In this document: positions 47,235 to 56,465 of the stretch, in pieces | How the letters are laid out: each line of letters starts with the position of its first letter | Position numbering within the stretch: the first letter of the stretch is position 1 | NCBI RefSeq assembly: GCF_030297155.1 | Contig: NZ_AP028068.1 | Location: 806,001 to 870,000, forward strand | DNA length: 64,000 bases | Source: Vibrio sp. FE10 | GTDB lineage: Bacteria > Pseudomonadota > Gammaproteobacteria > Enterobacterales > Vibrionaceae | Direction: 5' to 3' | Translations under genes and position numbers: made by a program | Notes under the pieces: generated by a model | The model's input: the letters and a program-made list of their open reading frames with translations, nothing else | Told to the model about the DNA's origin: nothing | The model's database searches: none

Positions 47235-48245
47235 ATGTCTCAATCTGACCCAGATACGCTGAAAATTGTCGCGCAAGACAAGTATTCCTCCGCAACGGTA
47301 TCAGTGAGTCCGCTATCACTCTACTCTTCCTACGAGAAAATTGATGTTGAACTCAGACCTCCACACTCCATGCCGGGTTATCACTGGCATGGTCAAATTG
47401 AGGTAAACATTCCATTTGGTGGCGACGTTGAATACATCATCAATGGCAGCCCGTTAGTGGTAAAAAATGGTGCGATTGGATTGTTTTGGGCATCGGTACC
47501 TCATCGACTGACAAATCCAGGGAAAAGCCACAATATGGGAATCATCAATATACCCATTCACCATTTTATGTCTTGGCCACTCAGTCGAGAACTTGTCAAT
47601 CAGATTACTCACGGGTGTGTGCTTCAATCCAACTCTTGTTCGTTGATTAGTGAGTTTGAAATTGCACGTTGGGAGCAAGAGATGAAGCATTCGTCTGAGA
47701 GTCGGCAGCAATTGGCGGTCGATGAAATTGGCTCGATGCTTAAGCGGATCTGTCTTGACGGTTGGCAACAACTGCTGGTGAATCGACAAGATAGATCGAC
47801 AACAAAAGGAGTGTCCAAGCATTCTCAATTCTATGTGAGTCAAATGCTGGAATACATCGCGACTCATCACAACCAACCGCTAACGATTAAAGATATTGCA
47901 GAGCATATTGGCTTACACACCAATTATGCGATGAATGTGTTCCAGCGGACTATGCAGATGACCATTAAACAGTACATCACTGCTATGCGAATCAATCATG
48001 CTAGAGCTTTGTTGAGTGACACGGATAGAACGATTCTTGATATCTCGTTGACTGCGGGTTTCAATTCTAGCAGTCGATTCTATGAAACCTTCCAGACATA
48101 CATTGGCGTCACTCCTACCCAATACCGGAAATTGGCAAGAGACGACCATCGCTGGTCCAGCCACGGCGCCAGTCCGTTGTATGATCTTGAGAAAGGGGCA
48201 TGTGACGGTAAAAGGCCATTAACAGTGGCTGACAGCTTAAAGTGA
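47235..48245 (+). CDS. melR: Melibiose operon regulator MelR (AraC family)
   Basis: A 336-residue regulator. The cupin sensor part includes SHWHGQ-like GYHWHGQIEVNIPFGGDVEYIING and the C-terminal double helix-turn-helix LTIKDIAEHIGLHTNYAMNVF and MRINHARALLSDTDRTILDIS follow E. coli MelR closely. It activates melAB in the presence of melibiose. AAGGAG lies eight bases before the start. A 30-residue tail beyond the E. coli length is present. Confidence 0.93.
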   Translation: MSQSDPDTLKIVAQDKYSSATVSVSPLSLYSSYEKIDVELRPPHSMPGYHWHGQIEVNIPFGGDVEYIINGSPLVVKNGAIGLFWASVPHRLTNPGKSHNMGIINIPIHHFMSWPLSRELVNQITHGCVLQSNSCSLISEFEIARWEQEMKHSSESRQQLAVDEIGSMLKRICLDGWQQLLVNRQDRSTTKGVSKHSQFYVSQMLEYIATHHNQPLTIKDIAEHIGLHTNYAMNVFQRTMQMTIKQYITAMRINHARALLSDTDRTILDISLTAGFNSSSRFYETFQTYIGVTPTQYRKLARDDHRWSSHGASPLYDLEKGACDGKRPLTVADSLK

Positions 48246-48371
48246 TGGTGACTGAGTGAGTGACTGAGCGTCTAGGCACTGGCCTAACCTTGAGGAATAA
48301 CACAACCAGTGTTTGCGTATGACTCAAGATGGGACGGTGTCATGCCGAAGGTTTCAAACCAGTCCATACGA

Positions 48372-50675
48372 TCAGTAAAGCAAAAATAGACCTTGGTAGC
48401 CGCCGATTTGTACTTCATCGACATACTCACCAACCTTGCCATTAGCATCGACAGGCTTCATCGGTTTTTCTAACTGAATATTGATTTTGGGTGCCGCGTA
48501 AAAATCAACATTCTTCCCGTAAAAGTCCGTGCGATAGAGCACTCGACCGTGTTCAAACTCTCTCGCGAGTACCATGTCTTTTGGACCGTTTTCTACGATG
48601 TTTTCATCTGATTGATAAAGAAAGTAGGTGTAGGTTGGCAATAATGAAACCTCGCCATTGGGTAGGTCGGCATGAGTGACTTGATCTTGGGAAGAGTCGC
48701 CCACAATCGTGTAGTCAGCTGGCTTTGGTGTGCTTGTTGAGAGCATGAACGGGATAGGTTGAAAGCCTTTTGGTATATGATTTGAAGGTGGTCCAAGATC
48801 GACTTTGAGCAACCCTGTCGGCTGATAGGCGATGTTTTTCGGTATACCCGCTTTCCAAAAATTATCTGCAGTCGTGTTGTTACTCCCGTACACATAGCTG
48901 TTGTTCCATTGATTAAAGTAACTGTGTGTTGGATGGTCATTGAGATAATAGATGGCGAGTGTTGAGTACTTATCTTGTTGCCAATTTTCTTCGCTGTTAT
49001 CTAGATATTGGACTCGGCCAAATCTCGTGGTGGCTTGATATATTACGCTTGAATCCGCATAGGCGAGTGCTGAGTTATCCCAAAACTTAGACACCCCGGC
49101 ATAACCACTAAAGCCAGTCGAGGGGAATAAGTAGTGCTCCCTAAAGTACAGGTTTCCTGAGTCCATTAAGTGTGATTGCCCGTTTCGACCATAAAGATTG
49201 GCCGTTCCAATATTAAGACCAATTGAAAGAGTATCGTCGTTAGCTGATAACTGTTTGAGAAAGTCTGCGAATTGTTCTTTGTATCGCTTCTCCGCTTCAT
49301 CAGACCCTACGACAAGACCAAGCTCTTGGATTGTTCCTCCTGAGTAAACCTCAAATTGATTGCTGCCTAAAAGCTTATTGGTATCGTCGTTGTATGCGCC
49401 ATTGAGCCCTTGTTGTACCCAGTGCTTTGTATAATAGCTTCGTATAGATCTTAATAAATCGGGATTGGCAAGATTGGTCAATGCCCATGATGAGTTTGGC
49501 CCCCACATTCGCCCAAAAGGAATGACGCGTGATTCCCAACGAAATCGAGCGGTGGCTGATTTGTTGTTCCTGTTTTCATATTCATTAAGGGATAAATAAT
49601 TGTCTTGGTTGAGATCGGCCGATTGGTCAAAACCACGGACCTTGCGCCATTGACCTGTTTCATTATAAGGTTTGGTTTTATGCTGAGATTTGGTTTCAAG
49701 GTGGGATTGAGTTTCACTGGGTGATTTTGAATTCGATTTTGTGGCCAAAGTGGGGAGATCTTTGGCATCGATTTTTTGGAAACTGTCTTTTAATTGAATG
49801 CGATTTAGGCGAGGTCGAACATCACCTTGACTACCTTGCCAGCGTACCCTGACAACATACAAACGCCCACCATCACGGACAAACGTTGACCCAAAGTATT
49901 GGCCTCCACCGTAACTCTGGCCGCTGCCATCGTGAGTGTTCGCTCGCATCCAATCAGAAGGTACTCGCCAGTTTACCGATTGGTTTTGGGTCATGTTGAG
50001 TGTGTTGTCTTTGGTTATTGCTACATTAGACCAACAAGTGACTCTCCCTTGACCATCTATCGATGAAGGGTATTCAATTCTAAATTTTCCGCCTTGTGCG
50101 TAGCGTGAGAATTCAAACGCTAAGCTGTTGAATTGCTCTGAGTGGTAAACATAGAGCGCCCCACCTTGCTCAAAATGTTCAAACACATCGGCATCCCAAG
50201 ACGGTCGCTGATAAAGCGAAAATCCCGCATGCATTTCATCTACTGTATAGCCAACGAGCATAGGCTTGCGGTTTAAAATTGTATTCTCACCGTGTGTAGT
50301 GTCTAGCTCTGCAAGAATGGTGTCTTCCGCGAAGTGTAAGAAGAAGTCTTCATAATCGAAGCCATTTTGCTCTGCGATGTTTCTTATTTCGTTTTCCAAC
50401 TCCCCTGAATTGAGCTCTAATTTTTGGTTGTACATATAGCCGGTGGTATTGGCTTTCTCATTAGTACTTTTATCTGCATAAGCCCCAAACACCAAGTCGC
50501 TATTGCTGATCTCCCAATCAACCACATCGTTGGCTGAAACTGATGCTCCCTGCAAGTTGAACCCTTGTTCATGCTGACTTGGTAACACAATCGTATAGTT
50601 GGCCGAACTGGCATTTGGAAGTGCAAGGAGGGTAAAAGAGAGAGCTGATATCAATAGATTGAAGTGTTTTTTCAT
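48372..50675 (-). CDS. Large secreted protein of unknown function, two domains and an EF-hand-like loop
   Basis: A 767-residue exported protein; I use the ATG at 50675 because it gives the signal MKKHFNLLISALSFTLLALPNASSA. The N-terminal half (about 30-305) looks beta-rich. A Ser/Lys/Thr/Gln linker (about 312-339) follows, then a calcium-loop-like DLNQDNYLSLNE (354-365). The C-terminal half has GLNGAYNDDTNKLLG and alternating strand and helix patterns that could be a TIM-barrel glycosidase with D430/D431 as candidates. I know no family for it. It is convergent with melR, alone on its transcript, next to an oligosaccharide locus. Confidence 0.6.
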   Translation of the reverse strand: MKKHFNLLISALSFTLLALPNASSANYTIVLPSQHEQGFNLQGASVSANDVVDWEISNSDLVFGAYADKSTNEKANTTGYMYNQKLELNSGELENEIRNIAEQNGFDYEDFFLHFAEDTILAELDTTHGENTILNRKPMLVGYTVDEMHAGFSLYQRPSWDADVFEHFEQGGALYVYHSEQFNSLAFEFSRYAQGGKFRIEYPSSIDGQGRVTCWSNVAITKDNTLNMTQNQSVNWRVPSDWMRANTHDGSGQSYGGGQYFGSTFVRDGGRLYVVRVRWQGSQGDVRPRLNRIQLKDSFQKIDAKDLPTLATKSNSKSPSETQSHLETKSQHKTKPYNETGQWRKVRGFDQSADLNQDNYLSLNEYENRNNKSATARFRWESRVIPFGRMWGPNSSWALTNLANPDLLRSIRSYYTKHWVQQGLNGAYNDDTNKLLGSNQFEVYSGGTIQELGLVVGSDEAEKRYKEQFADFLKQLSANDDTLSIGLNIGTANLYGRNGQSHLMDSGNLYFREHYLFPSTGFSGYAGVSKFWDNSALAYADSSVIYQATTRFGRVQYLDNSEENWQQDKYSTLAIYYLNDHPTHSYFNQWNNSYVYGSNNTTADNFWKAGIPKNIAYQPTGLLKVDLGPPSNHIPKGFQPIPFMLSTSTPKPADYTIVGDSSQDQVTHADLPNGEVSLLPTYTYFLYQSDENIVENGPKDMVLAREFEHGRVLYRTDFYGKNVDFYAAPKINIQLEKPMKPVDANGKVGEYVDEVQIGGYQGLFLLY

Positions 50676-50989
50676 GAAGCTACCTAGCCACAATGGGAGT
50701 CACTTTGTCGTGGTCAACAAATTCCGGAGACTCGCTAAAGCAAAAATAACAAAACGTTTTCAGAGCGATATAAGTGTAGCAAACCCTATTTATGAGCTTA
50801 TCTGACGATAAAGTTGTATGACCATGAACTTTTGGCTTCCAACTTGACAGTTTAGAGGTTACTAACAACTATTAAGTTGATGATTTTAAATCCGTAATCC
50901 ATAGATTTACCGAAGTTGCATGATTAAGGGCGTAGGTGTGGATATTTTTATGACGTTCACCATGAGTGGACTCGATAAATAAGGAGAGG
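50676..50989. other. Divergent intergenic region
   Basis: About 310 bases between the large secreted protein gene and the DUF5993-DsbB pair. It must hold promoters for both sides. No clear operator seen. Confidence 0.35.
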
Positions 50990-51154
50990 ATGCCTCTTAT
51001 GATGTCTTTACTATTTTTATTGTTACTTGTGGCGATGGTGTGCGGGTTTTTCGGTAAGAAGACTGCCGCGTATGGCTTTTTCGCTGGCTCAGTGATCTTA
51101 GGTTTGTATTGGTTTAACCACCATGCGACTGATCCACTATCGATCTTATTGTAA
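50990..51154 (+). CDS. DUF5993 small membrane protein
   Basis: A protein of about 54 residues with two hydrophobic segments (LLFLLLLVAMVCGFFG and AAYGFFAGSVILGLYWF) separated by KK. The start is uncertain: AAGGAG at 50981 stands three bases before ATG 50990 and 12 before ATG 50999. It is nine bases before the DsbB-like gene, a pairing I recall for DUF5993. Confidence 0.7.
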   Translation: MPLMMSLLFLLLLVAMVCGFFGKKTAAYGFFAGSVILGLYWFNHHATDPLSILL

Positions 51155-51163
51155 GGAGCTAAC

Positions 51164-51718
51164 ATGAATCGAAATCAGTTAACTCTCCTGAATACGCTTG
51201 GTTTACTGGGTATGACAGCCGTTTTGTTGATCGGCTTTATTCTTCAGTTTGTCCTCAATGAACTTCCTTGCCCACTGTGTCTATTACAACGGATTGGTTT
51301 TGTGATGGTCGCGTTTGGCTTCATGCTGAATGTGGTTTACGGGCCTCAACCTCGTCACTATGGGATTGTGCTAATTGGTGCATTGTATGGTGTGGCGACA
51401 TCGTTAAGACAAGTCTCTCTGCACGTTATTCCAGGCACTCCTGGCTATGGCAGTCCGATATTTGGGATGCATTATTACACTTGGGCCTTTGTGTTGTTCG
51501 CTGCGACCATATTGGGTGTTGCCGTGATCTTGATACTAACCAATAAAGCGGAGTCTCACGAACCCTACAAAATGACCAACTTTGGGCGCATCGCGTGTCT
51601 ACTGGCGATTGTCGTCGTGGCATTAAATGCGATTGCCACATTTGTAGAGTGCGGGCCTTATCAGTGTCCTGATAATCCAGTGAGCTATTGGTTACTTAAT
51701 CAAGGGGCTGGTGGATAA
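51164..51718 (+). CDS. DsbB-like disulfide oxidoreductase
   Basis: A 184-residue inner-membrane protein with four main hydrophobic segments. The first periplasmic motif is ELPCPLCLLQRIGF (CPLC instead of the common CVLC). The second Cys pair lies in VECGPYQCPDNP near the C-terminus. Such DsbB/DsbI-type proteins reoxidise a DsbA partner and pass electrons to quinone. No dsbA-like gene is beside it. Confidence 0.88.
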   Translation: MNRNQLTLLNTLGLLGMTAVLLIGFILQFVLNELPCPLCLLQRIGFVMVAFGFMLNVVYGPQPRHYGIVLIGALYGVATSLRQVSLHVIPGTPGYGSPIFGMHYYTWAFVLFAATILGVAVILILTNKAESHEPYKMTNFGRIACLLAIVVVALNAIATFVECGPYQCPDNPVSYWLLNQGAGG

Positions 51719-51734
51719 TTTCTGGGTTGGAACA

Positions 51735-51765
51735 AAAAGAGCGAGAGGCCACCCCTCGCTCTTTT
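51735..51765. terminator. Bidirectional rho-independent terminator
   Basis: AAAAGAGCGAG and CTCGCTCTTTT pair over 11 bases around a 9-base loop. It separates the convergent DsbB-like and aldolase genes. Confidence 0.9.
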
Positions 51766-51818
51766 GTACGTAACGCATTTCCAAATCTGCGAACAGTTTA
51801 GATCAGCTACTTATGTGC

Positions 51819-52448
51819 TTAGCGATTAACCTGCTCAACAATCTCTCGTGTTAGGCGAGCGATCTCATCCCACTCTTTGTTTTCGACTAACTTCTTATCC
51901 ACCATCCAAGTGCCACCACATGCTAATACTTGAGGAACGGCTAGGTAGTTACCAATGTTTGATGGCGTGATACCGCCAGTAGGCATGAGTCGAATATCGC
52001 TGTATGGCCCAACGAGCGATTTCACCATGCTGAGTCCACCAGAGGCTTCTGCAGGGAAGAATTTGAGAGTCGTTAGTCCCATCTCTAATGCCGCTTCAAC
52101 CGTGCTTGGGTTGTTCACACCAGGAACAATATCGATGCCGATTTCTTGGCACGTTCTTACTGTATTTGGATTAAAACCAGGGGAAACCACGAATGTTGCG
52201 CCCGCTTCTTTAGCAGCGAGTGCTTGCTCACCGTTTAAAATCGTTCCAGCACCAATCAGCATGTCAGGTTGGGCTTCTCGCAGCAGTCGAATCGCTTCAA
52301 CAGCGGCATCTGAACGGAACGTAATTTCTGATGCTGGCAGCCCATTTTCAGCCAAGACTTTACCGAGTGGAATAATATCTTCTGCGTTATCAATCGCGAT
52401 AACTGGGATAACTTTAAGTGCTTTTAATTGGTCATTAATTGTAGGCAT
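51819..52448 (-). CDS. eda: KDPG/KHG aldolase
   Basis: A 209-residue class I aldolase that splits 2-keto-3-deoxy-6-phosphogluconate into pyruvate and glyceraldehyde 3-phosphate. The Schiff-base Lys is K129 in LKFFPAEASGG. The catalytic Glu is E41 in ASEITFRS. PTGGI and ACGGTWMV form the phosphate site. Three bases separate it from the kinase gene upstream, so the two are coupled. A second eda for the Entner-Doudoroff route probably lies elsewhere in the genome. Confidence 0.92.
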   Translation of the reverse strand: MPTINDQLKALKVIPVIAIDNAEDIIPLGKVLAENGLPASEITFRSDAAVEAIRLLREAQPDMLIGAGTILNGEQALAAKEAGATFVVSPGFNPNTVRTCQEIGIDIVPGVNNPSTVEAALEMGLTTLKFFPAEASGGLSMVKSLVGPYSDIRLMPTGGITPSNIGNYLAVPQVLACGGTWMVDKKLVENKEWDEIARLTREIVEQVNR

Positions 52449-52451
52449 GGT

Positions 52452-53420
52452 TTACTTCTTAATAGGGTTTGAAAGAGTGTCTGTGATGGTTTTTGGAATA
52501 ATCGCACCGTGGTGCTGAATCACTAGTCTCGCTAGTGCATTACCTTGTTGGCAGGCTTCTACAACAGAACCTCCAGCCAGATAACAAGATAAGAAACCAC
52601 CGTTAAAAGAGTCTCCTGCTGAAGTGCTATCAACCACAGTTTCAACTGGTGTGGTTTCAATTAGGTTTGGTGTTTGAGCTGGAGATTCACTCACCAAACA
52701 GCCTTCAGCACCGAGTTTAACAATGATGGTTTTGACACCCAGTTTATGCAGTCGGTCGATTGTGTCTTGAGGTGTTTGGTCGTCCCAGAGTTGCTGTTCA
52801 TCATCAAAGGTAACCAAGGCGATATCAGTGGTTTGATAACCTAATCTATAACACTCTTTGGTCGTGCTTTCTGAATCCCATAACTTTGGTCGGTAATTAC
52901 TATCAAAGGCGATGGTTACGCCACGTTCACGCAGGTCTTGGATGATAGTGAGTAACTTGAGTTGATCGTCATGTGGCAATATTGCGAGAGAAATACCGCT
53001 CAAAAACACCATATCAACATCTTCAAGCTGGGCGGTTATTTTGTCGAAATATGGGTGCTGTACGATGTAGCGAGCCGCGGAGTCATTACGCCAATACAGA
53101 AATGTGCGTTCGCCTACATCGTCGAGCTGAATCAAATACAGGCCTGGCGAGCGCTGCTCGTCGATAAGCACAAGATCTGTTGATAGTCCTTCATCTTGCC
53201 AACGCTCTCGCATCTGTTGGCTAATGGAATCAGCCCCAAGAGCCGTGACGTAACTGGTACGAATCATAGAAGCACCTGTTGAGCTTGAATAGCTGGTGGC
53301 ACTTCGGTTCAAGTAAATAGCGGCGTTGAGCGTATCTCCACCATAGGTTTGTTGCATGGCACCGAATGGAGCGCCGTTCAGTTCAATCATGCACTCGCCG
53401 ATAATCGCGATGTGGCTCAT
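52452..53420 (-). CDS. kdgK: 2-keto-3-deoxygluconate kinase (PfkB family)
   Basis: A 322-residue sugar kinase that phosphorylates 2-keto-3-deoxygluconate to KDPG. IIGECMIELNGAPFGAMQQTYGGDTLNAA is the KdgK-type N-terminus, FDSNYRPKLW and the anion-hole motif STSAGDSFNGGFL with catalytic Asp follow. It feeds the aldolase gene three bases downstream. The PTS gene lies 106 bases upstream on the same strand. Confidence 0.9.
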   Translation of the reverse strand: MSHIAIIGECMIELNGAPFGAMQQTYGGDTLNAAIYLNRSATSYSSSTGASMIRTSYVTALGADSISQQMRERWQDEGLSTDLVLIDEQRSPGLYLIQLDDVGERTFLYWRNDSAARYIVQHPYFDKITAQLEDVDMVFLSGISLAILPHDDQLKLLTIIQDLRERGVTIAFDSNYRPKLWDSESTTKECYRLGYQTTDIALVTFDDEQQLWDDQTPQDTIDRLHKLGVKTIIVKLGAEGCLVSESPAQTPNLIETTPVETVVDSTSAGDSFNGGFLSCYLAGGSVVEACQQGNALARLVIQHHGAIIPKTITDTLSNPIKK

Positions 53421-53526
53421 AGTGTGCCCTTACAGAAAGATTGGTATTACTAGGTATAAATGATGGAACGTGGCTATAAGGAAGGTAGCCACGTTGATTC
53501 TGTTCCCATTAGGTTGGGAAGAAGTG

Positions 53527-54960
53527 TTACTTGTTGTCTAGCTTTACGAATAACAGTGTTAATACGTAAGACAGTACAAACACACCAACCACACCCATAA
53601 TCGCTTGGATAAAGTTCTGTGTGCCGCCTGCAAGGTAAGCTGGAAGGCTGAATACAGAAGAAAGAATATAGCTGGTTAAATGGGTATCGATCGTTACCGA
53701 GATAGCACCGAACACACCTGCCGCCAAACTCGCGGTCATCATGGCTTTGGTGTATTTGGTTAGGACGCCAAATAGAGCCGGTTCCGTGATGCCTAAGATA
53801 GCCGTAACACTTGAGCCCATCGTAATTGAAGATTGCTCTTTCGAAACCGTTTTGCGTTGCTTGTGCCAGATTGCCATTGTCGCACCAGCAATTGCCATGT
53901 TACCTAAACACATGATTGGCATCAGTAAATCCTTACCATACAGTGCAAAGTTGTTCAGGCTGATTGGTGTCATGCTGTGGTGGATACCAAACACAATCGT
54001 GATCGGGCGAGTCAGACCAAAAACAAAACCTGTTAACGTTGGAGAGATCTCCAGTAGTGAGCTCATTACCCAACCTGCGCCATTACTCAGCCAGATACCA
54101 GCAGGGCCAACAAATGATAGCGTGATGGTAGAAGTCACCGTAAACGCTAGCAGTGGCGTAAATACTGGTTTAGCAGAAGAGGGTACTAGACGATCAACTA
54201 ACGGAGTCACTTTAGACAATAACCAGATTGCTAAAATAGCAGGAACAATCGCACCGCCGTAGTTAAGCAATTCAATAGGGACAACGCCTAACACCGTCAG
54301 CTCTGGAGCCGCGCCAGCATCTTTGAGTAGCACTGCTTTATCGACTAGTTTGGGTGCCAACATCGCTGAAGAGACCGCCAGCGCAATGTACTCGTTTACT
54401 TTAAAGACCTTGGCTGCTGAGAAAGAGACCAACATAGGTAAGAAGAAGAACACAGCAACAGAGATTGAGCGGAAGAAATAAACCGTGTCTGAGCTTTCAG
54501 AGATAACGTTGGTTGCGATAAGCCCTGAGAGCAGGCCCATCAACATACCAGCGCCCGCAATGGCAGGAACGACAGGGCCAAAGATGCCTGCGACAATGCG
54601 CATCACGCCTTGGAATAGTTTTCCTTTCTCTAGCTCATCACCAACTGTTGATTCTGCCTGTTGCTTGTTAGACAGTGCGTTGAACCATTGTTCGACTTCG
54701 ACGCCAATAATGACTTGGGTTTGGCCTTGTTGTAGTACCACACCTTTCACGCCAGCGATCTGTTTAATAGCGTCTTCGTTTGCTTGAGCCTCGTCTGCCA
54801 GTTTGAATCGTAAACGAGTCATGCAGTGAGTAATGCTCACAATATTGTCTTCACCACCAAGAGCAGAGACTAATAACTGTATATTTTCTTTGAAATTTTT
54901 CTTTTTAGACGATGACTTAGAGTTATTCATAACAGCATCATTATTTTCAACAATTTGCAT
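53527..54960 (-). CDS. PTS EIIBC component of the glucose/beta-glucoside superfamily
   Basis: A 477-residue permease. The EIIB part is at the N-terminus with phosphorylated C46 in VSITHCMTRLRFKL, and the EIIC part follows with about ten membrane segments and GIHHSMTPI near 340. No EIIA domain is present, so it must use the cell's soluble EIIA (Crr). It phosphorylates its sugar on entry. Grouped with kdgK and eda, and divergent from the ManD-like gene. Its sugar is not evident. Confidence 0.88.
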   Translation of the reverse strand: MQIVENNDAVMNNSKSSSKKKNFKENIQLLVSALGGEDNIVSITHCMTRLRFKLADEAQANEDAIKQIAGVKGVVLQQGQTQVIIGVEVEQWFNALSNKQQAESTVGDELEKGKLFQGVMRIVAGIFGPVVPAIAGAGMLMGLLSGLIATNVISESSDTVYFFRSISVAVFFFLPMLVSFSAAKVFKVNEYIALAVSSAMLAPKLVDKAVLLKDAGAAPELTVLGVVPIELLNYGGAIVPAILAIWLLSKVTPLVDRLVPSSAKPVFTPLLAFTVTSTITLSFVGPAGIWLSNGAGWVMSSLLEISPTLTGFVFGLTRPITIVFGIHHSMTPISLNNFALYGKDLLMPIMCLGNMAIAGATMAIWHKQRKTVSKEQSSITMGSSVTAILGITEPALFGVLTKYTKAMMTASLAAGVFGAISVTIDTHLTSYILSSVFSLPAYLAGGTQNFIQAIMGVVGVFVLSYVLTLLFVKLDNK

Positions 54961-55089
54961 ACTACACCTGTTACTGGGATATATTTAACTCCAGTAATCA
55001 TATCGATAACTTATTTAAAGCCAATGGGATAAAAAGAGACTTCAATCACACTTAAAATTCGAATAAATTATTTTTGACGATTTTCGGCC

Positions 55090-55136
55090 AATTGGTATGT
55101 TTTGTTTATCAAAAAAAAACACTAAACGTACCAATT
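55090..55136. promoter_or_regulatory. Inverted repeat, candidate GntR-type operator
   Basis: AATTGGTATGTTT and AAACGTACCAATT are an inverted repeat with 12 of 13 bases matched and a 21-base spacer. It lies in the divergent region between the PTS operon and the dehydratase gene, where one bound regulator could control both. Confidence 0.55.
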
Positions 55137-55220
55137 ATTTTTCATGAAATTTAACGCTTGAAATGTGCTTTTTAACACGGTTAGATAATAAGAGTTGAAG
55201 TTAGTTTAGGTTATTTAATT

Positions 55221-56420
55221 GTGAAAGAAACTATTATATCCGATATCCATTGTATTATTACCAAGCCAGATAGGCATAACCTCATCACGGTTGTTGTTGA
55301 AACCAATGAAGGTGTGACAGGCTTTGGTTGCGCTACGTTCCAACAAAGACCCTTAGCCGTAAAAACCATGGTCGATGAGTATCTAAAGCCTCTTCTCGTT
55401 GGTAAAAATGCCAATAATATTGAAGACTTATGGCAAATGATGATGGTCAACGCTTATTGGCGAAATGGCCCTGTTATTAATAATGCCATATCAGGTGTTG
55501 ATATGGCTCTGTGGGATATAAAGGCTAAATTAGCAGGTATGCCGCTTCATCAATTATTTGGTGGTAAGTCTCGTGATGCGATCCCGGTATACACACATGC
55601 GACTAGCGACACGATGGAAGGTATTTATGATCTGGTGGAATCTTTCTTAGACAAAGGCTACAAGCATATTCGTTGTCAGCTTGGTTTCTATGGCGGTGTT
55701 CCAACCGATTTACATACCACTCAAAATCCGACTGAAGGTTCGTACTACGACCAAGATCAGTACATGGACAATACACTAACGATGTTTAAGTCGCTGAGAG
55801 AAAAATACGGTAACCAATTCCATATTCTTCACGATGTTCATGAGCGCCTTTTCCCAAATCAAGCAATACAATTTGCCAAAGAAGTCGAGCAATATAAGCC
55901 TTACTTCATTGAAGATATTCTGCCGCCAAATCAAACAGAATGGTTGGATAATATTCGCAGCCAAAGCTCGGTTTCATTAGGTTTAGGGGAGTTGTTTAAC
56001 AACCCTGAAGAGTGGAAATCTCTGATTGCCAACCGCCGTATCGACTTCATTCGTTGCCATGTTTCGCAAATTGGCGGCATTACGCCAGCTCTGAAACTTG
56101 GTCACTTATGTCAGAACTTTGGTGTTCGTATTGCATGGCACTGTCCGCCAGACATGACGCCAATTGGTGCTGCGGTCAACACGCATTTGAACGTGCACTT
56201 ACACAATGCTGCAATTCAAGAGCATGTTGAATACAATGAAAACACACACAAAGTATTCCCGAATGCCGCAGAGCCGATCAACGGTTACTTATACGCTTCA
56301 GAAATTGCAGGTATTGGTGTAGAGATGGATCGAGAGGTTGCTGCAGAGTTTCCTGTGATGTATCGCCCTCATGAGTGGACTCAAAGTCGACTACCAGATG
56401 GCTCAATTCACACGCCATAG
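55221..56420 (+). CDS. ManD-family mannonate/gluconate dehydratase (enolase superfamily, RspA-like)
   Basis: A 399-residue magnesium enzyme with a GTG start. The metal ligands are D205 in HDVHERL, E231 in YFIEDIL and E257 in LGELFNN; H207 and H307 (AWHCPPD) are the likely acid-base residues. These are all five positions below ManD numbering as I recall it, so the family is secure. Members dehydrate D-mannonate, D-gluconate or both to 2-keto-3-deoxygluconate, the substrate of the neighbouring KdgK. Some members have little activity, so the true substrate needs assay. Confidence 0.85.
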   Translation: MKETIISDIHCIITKPDRHNLITVVVETNEGVTGFGCATFQQRPLAVKTMVDEYLKPLLVGKNANNIEDLWQMMMVNAYWRNGPVINNAISGVDMALWDIKAKLAGMPLHQLFGGKSRDAIPVYTHATSDTMEGIYDLVESFLDKGYKHIRCQLGFYGGVPTDLHTTQNPTEGSYYDQDQYMDNTLTMFKSLREKYGNQFHILHDVHERLFPNQAIQFAKEVEQYKPYFIEDILPPNQTEWLDNIRSQSSVSLGLGELFNNPEEWKSLIANRRIDFIRCHVSQIGGITPALKLGHLCQNFGVRIAWHCPPDMTPIGAAVNTHLNVHLHNAAIQEHVEYNENTHKVFPNAAEPINGYLYASEIAGIGVEMDREVAAEFPVMYRPHEWTQSRLPDGSIHTP

Positions 56421-56441
56421 TCTGTTGTTTCAATAAACATT

Positions 56442-56465
56442 TAGCCGCACTAGCGGCTATTTTTA
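56442..56465 (+). terminator. Terminator overlapping the end of the convergent gntR gene
   Basis: TAGCCGC and GCGGCTA pair around ACTA and are followed by TTTTT. The hairpin includes the stop codon and last codons of the convergent GntR gene. Confidence 0.8.

Noticed and set aside
48290..48328. Nested CTTGAG/CTCAAG and AACAC/GTGTT pairs downstream of melR
   Set aside because: The stems are short with no T-run, so I could not support a terminator call.
53741..54262. 173-codon plus-strand frame opposite the PTS gene
   Set aside because: It is antisense to a conserved membrane domain and mirrors its codon pattern.
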